From: Sphaerolaimus hirsutus
Lineage: Eukaryota > Nematoda > Chromadorea > Monhysterida > Sphaerolaimidae
Assembly (NCBI GenBank): GCA_964036195.1
Contig: OZ038453.1
Location: forward strand, 29,950,997-30,014,996
DNA length: 64,000 bases
Direction of reading: 5' to 3'
Shown here: positions 36,401 through 48,400 of the stretch, in pieces
How the letters are laid out: the number at the start of each line of letters is the position of its first letter
Numbering within the stretch: the stretch's first letter is position 1
The notes under the pieces: generated by a model
What the model saw: only the letters and a program-made list of their open reading frames with translations
What the model was told of the DNA's origin: nothing
Database searches by the model: none
Made by a program: the position numbers and the translations under genes

Positions 36401-39400
36401 GGCAAATTGACATCATGCAGAATCGTGTACAATGGGTCGGCAGGTAAGCCCACTTTCAACAAGTGCCTTTTTAGAGGACCAATTACAACACCATCAGCAC
36501 TGGGCTTACTCCTGCGGTTCAGGGCAGGCAATCTAGCATTAATTACCAATATTGAAAAGGCATTTTTGCAAATAGGATTGCATGACCAAGCTAGAGACTA
36601 CACACAATTTTTCTGGCTGAAAGATGCCTCAAAACCAGTAACTGAAAATAACTTAATAGTACTTCGTTTTACATGCATACTGTTTGGACTTGTCTGCAGC
36701 CCAGCAATTTTGGGAGCAGTCATAAAATACCATTTAAATGTGACAATAAACAACATGAATGAATATGAAGAAAATGAAGGGGAACGAAACCAGTTGGCGA
36801 TGATAATAAACAACATTTACGTCGATAACTTCATCATGAGTGTCACAAATGAAGTTGAAGCTTTAGAACTATATTACAAAGTCAAAGCTTTATTTAACCA
36901 ATGTTCTATGAACATGAGGGAATGGCTGTCAAACTCCAGATCAGTCATGAATGAAATAGCAGAAAACGATAGGAGTCCAAAGGTGAATAAAATTGTCACA
37001 GTAATGGGCATGAAATAAAATCACCAAACGGACATGCTGGCAATATCAACACCAAAATTGCAAATTGACAGCATCACAACACCAACCAGACAAAACTTGA
37101 ATAAATTATTGGTGTCAGCATATGACCCAGTTGGGTTCACAGTACCTGTTTCGCTGACCCTGACATCCCAGTTGTCAATGCTGCTCCAAGAGACAAAACA
37201 ACACAATGGGATGAGCCAACTGAAGATAAATACAGATTGGAAGAACAATGGAAAAATGCCAGAAAACTGAAAATCGAGCCAGAAAATGGAAAAATGGCCT
37301 GGTAAAACGAAAACGGAAAGGTAAAAATTTTTCAGCCGGAAAAACGGAAACGGAAAGGTAACAAATTTTCAGCTGCCGGAAAACGGTAAACGGAAAAGTA
37401 AAAATTTTTCAGCTGCCGGAAAACGGAAAACGGAAAGGTAAAAATTTTTCGGCTGCCAGAAAACGGAAAACGGAAAGGTAAAAAATTTTCCTGCGGAAAG
37501 GAGGTAACGGAAAACGGAAACGGAAATTTGACACCCTACTTCACGCAGATTTTTGAGATGTGTGTGGAAGCGCTAGCGTGCTTGGTGATGAGTTGGGAAG
37601 TGTTGGCGTGAAGACACTTCACAACGCTTCATCGCACATTCACAGGAAGCTGTTTTGGGATGGAAATGGACTTGTCGACTTCTTGCACGCGAGAACATTT
37701 TTGTTCCCGCTGGTGAGACCAAAGCTGGCGTAATTTATGGACTTTTAGAAATCGGTGTCAATAGGGTAGTTATCACATTTCTTGCTTTTTTCCCCAACAA
37801 AACGGATGCGGAGGATGGACTTGTCGACTTTTAGCCCAAAACTAGGTGGTGTTGTCAACTTCTCGGCCCAATTTTTTTACACTTTTCCATAAAAATGTCA
37901 ACAAAATCTAACACAATCATATATATAATATAGGCATGTGGGGTCAAAAATTTATAGAAAATTATGAAAAATGTGCGGAAGCAGCCCCAGATGACATTTC
38001 TGGGCCTAACATGAAATTTTCAAAAGTCGGACTTGTCAACGTTTAGAATTTGACGCCTCATAAATATGTATTACAATAGTGCCAGGTAATTTCTGGAACT
38101 GGGCGACTGAGAATGGTGTGGAGAAATTTGATAAAGTTTATACAGACCCATGTCACTTTTCTTTGTGCAAGGCATAGCGAAACAGTTTTAGTATGTTAAT
38201 GATTTATGATAATGTTTTATCTTGCAAAGGTTGCAGCAACACATTCAGATCCATTTTTGATGCAAATATCATGCAAATTTAAAAATATACATTTTCTCAC
38301 GGTACCATTAGAATATAAAAATTCAGATTTTTAAAAAAATGTGTTATTTTAGGAACTGTTAAGAAAGTAGCAACTGTATTTTTTCCACATTTGTCAAAAT
38401 GTATTTACGTTTACTCGAAAAATACGCGTAAATGCGTACTGTGTAAATACGTTTACGTTTCCCCCTGAAAAAATACAGGTACCCACATACTCGTGTACTC
38501 TTTAAAAGTACGTGAGTACAGAAAACGTAGTTTGAGGGGGCAGAAAATGTCATGTTGCCAGACAATTTTTCTAAGAAGTACTGATCAGGCAGGAGAGAGA
38601 AAGACATCATTGATCAATCAAAATTGAAAAAATACTCATTTTTACATTATTTTCTCGTGAAAAATACTCATTTTTTTACGTTTTCTCTCAGAAAAAAATA
38701 CCCATTTTTACGTTTTCTCTGGAAAAATTACACAGTTTTACGTTTCCTCTGGAAAAAAGTATTGTACACACGTTTTACGCAGTGTAAAAGTAGAAAAAAA
38801 TACGTTACGTTTTCTGAACTCAGCTGTGAGTAAAATAAAAATACTTTATCTTTACGTTTACTTTGATAAAAGTACAGTACTTTTAACAACTCTGATTACT
38901 TCTGGGAAAGTCAGCATAAATTTCCAAATTCAAGGATTTCTCACACAAATTTGTCAAACTGAACCCAGTTGTCTGTAAAAGCATTCCCACGACACTTTTG
39001 AGCCTGGGGTTGTTGTTATCAAAGATTAGTGATGGAAAAGCGTTATAACACCTATACCCTGATAGCCGACTGAGGGGTAGAGTTGGCAAGCGAATGACCT
39101 AACAGAGTGCGTGCATGCAGACCGGCTGCGCTGGTGTCACACCATGTGGCAGTGCCAAGCCCTGTAAAGTGTCTAATGTAAAGTCTAATGCAAAGGAAAC
39201 TGGCAATTGTCATGCAAAGTTCACTAATAAAATCTTTTTTTTGTTTTGATTGGCACTTTACTTTGCATTTGACTGTACATTTGACACTTTACTTTGCATT
39301 TAGCTGTACATTTGACACTTTACTTTACATTTGACACCAAAATTTTGCTGAAGATCAAATCTGAAATATTTTTTTGGACAAAACCTATATTGGAACTAAG

Positions 39401-42400
39401 GTGTCTTACACAGCCCCAGGCTTATGATACAGCACATGGTGGCCAGGACTGGCTTCCTAAGTGTCATGAGCAACATGTGGCTGGTCCTGCACCACATTGT
39501 TGCACATTGTCTGCATTTAAGCCAGAATTAGAGCTCAGCGTCGATTAGACGTAAAATGACGACGTAAAATGACGTCGTAAAATTAATTACACAAGTGTGG
39601 ATCATGCTACGGGCCTAAAATTTGTTAAGGATAATATATGAATCAATACCTTAATTGTGTCCAATACTTAGTGTTATCAGCCACAACTAGAGCGAATAGA
39701 AAAATTCAATTTTTATCATTCCCAGCATCATTTTACGTCAGGGAACAAATTTTACAATTCACGTCAATGATTGCAAGCAACCGTTGACGTGAAATGTAAA
39801 GTTAGTTCCCTGACGTAAAATGCTGACGTGAAATGATAAAAATTGAATTTTTCAATTCGCTCTAGTTGTGGCTGATAACACTCAGTATTGGACACGATTA
39901 AGGTATTGATTCATATATTATCCTTAGAAAATTGTAGACCCGTAGCATGATCCACACTCGGGTAATTAATTTTATGACGTCATTTTACGTCGAATCGACG
40001 CTGAGCTCTAATTCCGGCTTTATGGCCACCAGTGAAAATACCACTGTTCAAAGACAGCCTCTCCATAAAAGCGTGACCAGCCTCTGCAGTATCTGGATGC
40101 AAATCGTTAAATGATGGTGCCCATTGAATTAAGACAACAATTGAGGCGTCCAATTCTAAAAGTCGACAAGTCCAAAATATGAAAATTTCGAGTTAGGCCC
40201 GGAAACGTCATCTGGGGCTACTTCTGCACATTTTTCATCATTTTCCATAAATTTTTTGACCTCACATGCCCAATGCCCATATGGCAAAGTGCCAAATTCG
40301 ACATTTTTGGGGAAAAATGCAAAACTTTTGGGCAAGAAGTCGTCAAGTCCACTGAGTTTTGGGCTAAAAGGCGACAAGTCCATCCTCCGATTCTTTTTTT
40401 GATGGGAAAAAAACGCAAGAAATGTGATAAGTCCACTATGGGCACCGATTTCTAAAAGGCGACAAGTGCATAATTTTCCCATAAGGCAGCCCATATTTTC
40501 CCATGAACAAAACTGTTCTCGCGTGCAAGGAGGCGACACGTCCATTTCCCTCCCAAAAACAGTTTTGCTCTGACCGAAGTGAATTTTATGGACACCCCAT
40601 TTTTCACATATACGTTGAGATTAGGGGCTGAAAATTTGACACTTTATTGTCAACATATGGAACTTAATGAAAAGCATGTGAGAGCCAAATTGGACATGCA
40701 CCACGGGCCTGGAATTGGCTCGGAAACTTAAAATGCGATTTACTCGAAATCACATTTTGTGGACTTGTCGACTTTTAGAATTAGACGCCTCAATTATCTA
40801 TTAAACATATACCAGGGGACAACTGGCAATGTGTCCTGTATTTTGTGAAAATGGGGCAAACAGATGAAGAGGTCATTCCCAGAAAGTGTAAATTTGTGGT
40901 TTTTGCAATCACAATAAAAATGTTTGCACTTATAAAGTTCTCAATATGTTTGAATGTTATGAGGTGGCTGATATCTGCAATTTGGGAAGGATTTTTGTGG
41001 GGCAGCAGCAGTGGGGTGACAGCAGGGGTCAAAATAACCCTGCAACCTATGTGCGGCTCTGAGCGAGCCATTTGTGATTTTTTTGATTCCAGCAAGCCTT
41101 GTGAAAACTGCCAGCACAACCGTATCCATTGCTTGTGTTGGCAGCATGCCAAAAAATGGCAGCTCGCTTTCCCGCAGCAATACTCTGTATGGGATTCCGA
41201 AATTTTCCACTTATATTTGCCAGAAAAAAAACTAAAAAAACATATAGAAGGCTGTCACGGCTGACCAGGAGGGCGCTGGGGGGTGCCATTTGGGGACAAT
41301 GTAAAGAAATGTTGGCCCCACACTGACACAAAGTTTTAGCAAGATTGGGCTGATCATTTGCACATATCATTTGAATATTTCGAACAATGATGTAGTCAAT
41401 TTTCCATTTATATGTGCCACCAGTTTACTTGCAAATGGTGAATAAAGCCCAAAATATTGCTATGTTTTTTAATGACGCATGAGTGAATTTTTGAATTTTT
41501 TTCAGCTTTGAGTGATTTTTTTCAGTAATTTAATTATATTTTGTGAAGACCTAGAGTGATTTAAATATAAATTATATAATTTTTTTTATATCTTCTCATT
41601 ATTCAGATTCTTAAACATTTTCCCATTTTTAATAATATATTTTCCAAAAAATTAGGTGATTTTTTCGAATGCTAATTATGATTTGCATCGGTTATTGCAT
41701 CTGAACAGATAAAAGCTTATCGCAAAGTTTTGCTGTTCACTTCACTTGGTTTTGGTACATCGTGGGGATAAACAAAAGTTTTGAATATACATAAAATTAA
41801 ACAAAAGAATCAGAAAACTGTATCTAAAATGCATCCCTTAATATATAGCATGGCTATCATGATTTGCATACTAATGCAGAACGACGAAGCAACTGCAGCT
41901 GGTGTGTTTTTCACCTTTGTACCTTGAGTTCATTCCAGATAAGGATTTCCACAGATTACACACTTCAGGCAGTTCAACACATTTCAGATGTTGAATTCCC
42001 TTTGTACTGACTGTTTCAGAAAATGTCTAAAACATCGGTGATTAGGGGCAGCCCCAGACCCTGCAAGAAGTAAAAAAACTGTAAATTGTCATGTGTCATA
42101 AGTTGGGTGTCAAATTTCCGCTTCCGTTTTCCGCAGGCAATTTTTTTCCGTTTTCCGTTCCGTTGTCTGGCCACTTTGTTTTCCGTTTCCGTTTTTCCGG
42201 CCCCCTTTTCCGTTTTCCGGCCACTGAAAATTCTTTTCCGTTTCCATTTCCGTTTTCCGCCAAGTGCAAATTTTTTTTCCGTTTTCCATTCCGTTTTATG
42301 GCCGCCGAAATTTTTTTTCGGTTTCCGTTTTCCATAAACTTTTTTTTTGACACCCTAGTCATAAGACAGAATCTGTAAAATGTCATGTGTAGGGTCCAAA

Positions 42401-45400
42401 AAAGATCCAGATCCCGATCCTGAATCCCAAAATATTTTGGAAATGGCAGTCTCCGCCTCGGTCCTGAATTGATTACGAAACCACAATCCCGATCCCGATC
42501 CCAAAATCTCAAAGTCGAAATCCCAGTCCCGATTCTGATCCTGACATTTTGAAGATACCAATCCAAAAAAGAAAAAAATTTTGTGCCCCAAACCAGACAT
42601 AAAGGATGCCAGGAATGACAGTTTTAAATGATATAATTGGGGCAGTATGCAAAAATATTGTGTGCAGGAGTGCATTTCCCCACCTCGGAGTATGTCTGTC
42701 TCTCTGCTTTGTATTTGGGCATAAACAGCACTATACCGTCTTTCCTCGAATTACCTTCAGGTTTTTTTTTCATAGTTGAAATTTTGAGGGGGGTTTAACA
42801 AGGGAGGATTTCGAGGGGAGGTATTATTAAGCCAGATATTTGTTGAAATGTGAGTACTAAATTGTTGCTTGTAATGCATAGTTGTTAAAACGTATTTACA
42901 TTTACTCAAAAGTATGTATACTCGAGTACTGAGTAAATATGTTTACGTATACTTTGAAAAAGTAGCTGTACTCGCTTTTACGTATAATTTTTGAAAGTAC
43001 TCGAGTACAGAATACGTATTTCAGATAGGCTTTTTATCGGCTTTTTCGAGGCATAGATGGGGAAAATACTGAGAAACAGCAAAAAAATGGAAAAAATTGC
43101 TAAAATAGGCACCTAACACATGTACTTGTGAATTTGAAGTTCAAAATGGTCAAAAAGGTATGAAAATGGGTGATTCTGAGTGCAAATTGGGCCAAAATTT
43201 TCCAAAAATATTCAAAAATACGTTTTCTGGATGGAAAAGTATTTTACTCATGTTTACTCTTGAGTAAAAGTAAAAAAAAATTACTTTACGTTTTCTGTAC
43301 TCAGGGGGTGAGTAAAAAATAAATATTTTACGTTTATGTATACTTTGAAAAAAGTTCGGTAGATTTAACAACTCTGTTGTAACGTACACGGACGTTGAAA
43401 AATGCAACAAAAACCGCCATGTATACAACTCTATAGAGTCATATAAGTATATAAATGAGGCGTCCAATTCTAAAAGTCGACAAGTCCAAAATATGAAAAT
43501 TTCGAGTTAGGCCCGGAAACGTCATCTGGGGCTACTTCTGCACATTTTTCATCATTTTCCATAAATTTTTTGACCTCACATGCCCATATGGCAAAGTGCC
43601 AAATTCGACATTTTTGGGGAAAAATGCAAAACTTTTGGGCAAGAAGTCGTCAAGTCCACTGAGTTTTGGGCTAAAAGGCGACAAGTCCATCCTCCGATTC
43701 TTTTTTGATGGGAAAAAAACGCAAGAAATGTGATAAGTCCACTATGGGCACCGATTTCTAAAAGGCGACAAGTGCATAATTTTCCCATAATGGAGCGATT
43801 ACAGCTCGGGCGTAAAATTCCAGCGTAAAATTCCATCGCAAAATTGATTACATAAAAGTGGATGATGATACAGGTCTGCAATTTTTCATGGTGAATATGT
43901 TTATCAATACCTTCATTGTGTTCGAGAGTCATCATCCACAGTCACTGCCATTTGATTGTGGAAATTTAAAAATTTATATTTTACGCTGGAATTTTATGCC
44001 AGCTGAAGAAAAATCAATTCTACGCTATGTCATTGCATGCAATCACCTGGCGTAGAATTGACTTTTCTTCAGCTGGCGTAAAATTCCAGCGTAAAATAGA
44101 AATTTTTGAATTTCCACAATCAAATTGCAGTGACTGTGGATGATGACTGTCAGACACAATGAAGGTATTGATAAACATATTCTCCATGAAAAATTGCAGA
44201 CCTGTATCATCATCCACTTTTATGTAATCAATTTTGCGATGGAATTTTACGCTGGAATTTTACGCCCGAGCTGTAATCGTAGCATAAGGCAGCCCATATT
44301 TTCCCATGAACAAAACTGTTCTCGCGTGCAAGAAGGCGACAAGTCCATTTCCCTCCCAAAAACAGTTTTGCTCTGACCGAAGTGAATTTTATGGACACCC
44401 CATTTTTCACATATACGTTGAGATTAGGGGCTGAAAATTTGACACTTTATTGTCAACATATGGAACTTTATGAAAAGCATGAGAGAGCCAAATTGGACAT
44501 GCACCACGGGCCTGGAATTGGCTCGGAAACTTAAAATGCGATTTACTCGAAATCACATTTTGTGGACTTGTCGACTTTTAGAATTAGACGCCTCAAATAG
44601 ATGGTATAAAACATAACACAGTCATTGTTTTTAATGTGTGTTATGCGTTTCCTAGATCACAAACTGCAGCTTTTGTCATTTATGTTCTTTATTCGCAAAA
44701 TTTGGTATTTCAAGGGAAAGTTTATAAATTCATAGTGACCATTTTGAGGGGGGTATTTCGAGGAAATATGGCAAATGAACTCAATGCAGTGCTCCATTGC
44801 GGCTAATTTTGTGCCACTTATCGGACATTCAAGTGTGTTAGATGATTTGTGAAATATTATATAAAAATTTTCCCTTGAGAATCAGATTTTTTGGTCACCT
44901 GAAAAGGTGCTAATCCTGATCCCAGTCCCAAAACACCAATGCCGATCCTGACCCCGATGCTGATTCCGAAATCTCAAAAAATAAATCCCGATTCCAATGC
45001 TGGTTCCGAGACCCCGATCCTGATCCCACGCATAAATTTTAAAAATCCAATCCCGACACCGATTCCGATCCTGAAACGTCAATTCTGTTTGAACCCTAGT
45101 CATGTAAAAGACCCTGAAAAATGTCATGTCATGTCATGTAAAATACAGTGTAAAGTATTCAAATTGTATTCTGTAGTATCCAAACCTCACGTTTTTGTAT
45201 CAATCTCATTTCAAAATATTCGATTTCTATAGAAAAACAACAACAAGATTTGTATACTACAAAAAGGAGTTGGATAGTTTCTATGACACATGACATTTTA
45301 CAGGGTCTTTGACATGACACATGACATTTTGCAGGGTCTTTAACATGACACGTGACATTTTACAGGGTCTTTTACATGACACGTGACATTTTACAGGGTA

Positions 45401-48400
45401 TTTTACATGACAAAAAACATTTTACAGGGTCCTTTACAGGACTGAGCACCAGGTGTTATCAGGCTCTGATGTGTGATCATGGGTGACAACAAAAAAAGTG
45501 TGATCTAGTGTGCATGAACACGCAATGTATATACCGTATTTACTTGAATAAATCCCCCCACTTGAATAATTCCCCACCTCAAATAATCCCCCCCTCAAAT
45601 AATTCCCCCCTGTTAGATGAGTGAGGAAAAATTATTCCCCCTCTTGAATCATCCCCCCCTCCCCTACAACAGATGGTAGATAAAGCACAATTGTTGAAAA
45701 AACAATTGATGAAGTAAACCAAACCAAACAGCAGCGTGTGGTTTGATTCATTGAATGCATATGCAGCCCACCGAAGTGCAAAGATACAATGGAATGTTCA
45801 CTACCAATAGAAACAGGGCATACATGTGTATGTAGTCATGCTTGAAAATTTTGATGAAATTATAATCCCCCCACTTGAATAATTTCCACCCCTCGAATAG
45901 TTCCCCCCTCAAAATGGTCTGACAAAAAAATAATTCCCCGAGGGAATTATTCGAGTAAATATGGTAATTTGATTTTTCTCTTAGTCAGTGGGGCTGATCA
46001 AGTCATGATCGATTGACATATCACATACCATATATCCTCGAACACTGTATTACCTCGAATTATCCCCCCTTGAATTACCCCCCCCCCCCCTCAAATTAAC
46101 CCCCCTCAAAATGGGCTGGGGAAATAATAACCCCCCTCGAAATACCCCCCTCCTAAAAAAGTATTGAAATAGGGTTGATAAAACTGAGTGGATTGGTGAT
46201 ATTGAGTAGTGTCTTATTTCCTTCTTTTTCTTCTCTTAAATGTGCAATCGTTGTTTGCTCAGCGCCTTTTTATGAGCAGTCCAAACCGGGTCGCGGGGTT
46301 TTAGAGTGTTTTATTTTTGGTGTTACTGGCAATGTTGTCTGCCGCGTTCCATTTTAGAATTTTATATTTTCAATTCTTACTACACTGCTTTGTTAAAGGT
46401 AAGCAACAGTTGCAGCGTCGTACAAAAACTCACCTATTAAGACCGCAAAATAGGGGTAGCCAATGGATGTACAATGTTACTTTGTGTTATTTACTTGCAT
46501 TTGACTCTAGAGGTCTGAGCCGATTTAACTTTATTTGATTTGATTTGATAAAAACGTCTTACATACATGGACGTCTTTGTCACACATTAAAGAGGGGGAG
46601 TTATTTTTTCCTCAGTCAGCTAACAAGGGGGAGTTATTCGAGAGGGGGAGTTATTCGAGGTGGGGAACTTTATCAAGGATATATGGTATGTAAAATATGG
46701 GCTAGGCCTAAATAGCATGTAAACTGCATAGCACCAGGACTCAGATAGCATGGATTTCCCCCCGCTTAGCATCTAAACCCGCTTAGCACCTGGCACTGGA
46801 TAGGTGCTAAGCGGGTTTAGATGCTAAGCGGGGGGAAATCCATGCTATCCGGGTCCAGGTACTATGCGGTTTAGATGCCGTGAGGCACAAACCCGTAAAA
46901 TATGTCATATGTATCCCTCAAAATTTCATTTTTTTGTCGTCACAGTCATTACAGTGTAAAAGGGGCCTTATGAAAATACGTTTGAAGATGCAGCGGCTTC
47001 GATTGTGGGCGATGGCCAGGGGATGCTGGACAACAACTATGGCAGCAATTACGATGGCAAAATCTGAAGAAAAGTGTTTAAATTTTTAAAGTGCTTCAAT
47101 CCAAAAACGAGTCTTTATGTGTAGTTATTTTACGACATACTCATTCACTGGCGAGCTATTTGAGGGTGAAGTTATTTTTCCCACTTTGCTGACAGGGGGA
47201 ACGTTATTCAAGTGGACTACTTCGCATATTACAAAAAGCTGACAGCTTGCTAGACAACCATAAAAAAGTTCCAACTGACTGAGAACAAAAATTAGTTTGC
47301 TGACAAGCCACTGACAAGCTAATACCGTATTTCCTCGAAGTACCCCCATGGGGTTTATTTTTTCAGAGTGACAATTTTGAGAGAAAAACGTGAAAAATGC
47401 AACAATAACCACCATTTATAAGTTTTTACAGCCTTATATAAGGAAGTAGATGGTATAAACGATGTTCTAACGTAACACAGTGAGTGTTTTGAACGTCTGT
47501 TATGCATTTCCCGGACCACAAATATATAGTGCCCATTTTGAGGGGGGGGGGGTATTTCGAGGGGGGGGGTATTTCGAGGAAATACGGTAAGTGCATTTTG
47601 CAGCATATTGGCAGCTGTCGCAGCTCTGTGCCAACTGGGAGCAAAACGTTGTCAGCTTTTGGTCAGCTGTGAGCATTTTAGTGTCCCCCCGTGACAGTGG
47701 GTTTTTGTATTTTCTCCGGATTATCATTTGCTGTGCCATCGTTAGGCGACAGGCAAAAGCGCGCAGCGAATGGTGTGGATCCCACTCCTTCGACGGATGC
47801 AACCCCCGAGTATAGGTACTACGATTAGAGTGGTGGCTACAACTCAACCCCATGGTTGTTAAAACGTAAATACATAAATAATATAGACGTATATACATAG
47901 TAAATACATTTACGTTTCCTCTGAAAAAAGTTCCTGTACTCACATTTATGTATACTTTTTGAAAGTAACTTGAGTACAGAAAACGTAAACACCTTCCCGG
48001 ACAAGTTCACCACCCAATTTTTTATTTCACTTCGGATGTAATATCTCCATCTATTGGGGTGTTGTAAAGCTGAAACTTTGAATATATAAAGTTGTAACAC
48101 CCCCCTACTCTGCTTCAGTGGGGGGAGGTGGGGCGACTCACTGCAGGGTGGGTTGCCCTAGGCAACAATCTTTTTTTGGCTTTTTTGGTGTCCCAAACAA
48201 GTTCACCACCCACTTGATGGGTTGTATCTCCAGCTGTAAGACTGGTATAAAGCTGGAATTTTGGGGGAATGTCTTGCCCTTTACAACGCACCAGTGGGGC
48301 TGACTGCCAGCGACCCACTACAGTATGCGATGCTGCATGTACAGTTGTTCATTTTTTAAATGACCCAAGTGTCCCAAACAAGTTTGCCGCCCAACTGCAT

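Larger units (their letters stand above)
34829..38059. mobile_element. GAGGCGTC-type element holding a nest of later insertions
   Basis: GAGGCGTCTAATTCTAAAAG at 34829 and TTTAGAATTTGACGCCTC to 38059, flanked by ATAAATAT on both sides (8 of 8). Its own sequence is 34829-34925 and about 37650-38059. In between lie a CACGCTTCCAC-word element (about 34926-37645), a hAT-like element (35175-35555) and pol-carrying copy B. Confidence 0.8.

Noticed and set aside
38936..39135. Minus-strand stretch reading ATWCDTSAAGLHARTLLGHS next to a repeat end
   Set aside because: Possible exon, but short, without a clear donor and with a stop soon after. Not enough support.
40845..41264. Plus-strand frame with several Cys and His (CENCQHNRIHCLCWQHAKKW)
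   Set aside because: It looked like a possible zinc-binding segment, but the minus strand is equally open in two frames, and there are no splice sites or family match to choose among them.
42086..42566. Phe/Arg/Pro-rich frames (FRFPFSV...)
   Set aside because: They are translations of CCGTTTTCC arrays. Similar ones at 28864-29244 and 35746-35959 are explained the same way.
43858..44217. Two opposite-strand frames with almost the same peptide (MDDDTGLQFFM...)
   Set aside because: They are the two arms of the hairpin at 43791-44284, mirror images rather than genes.
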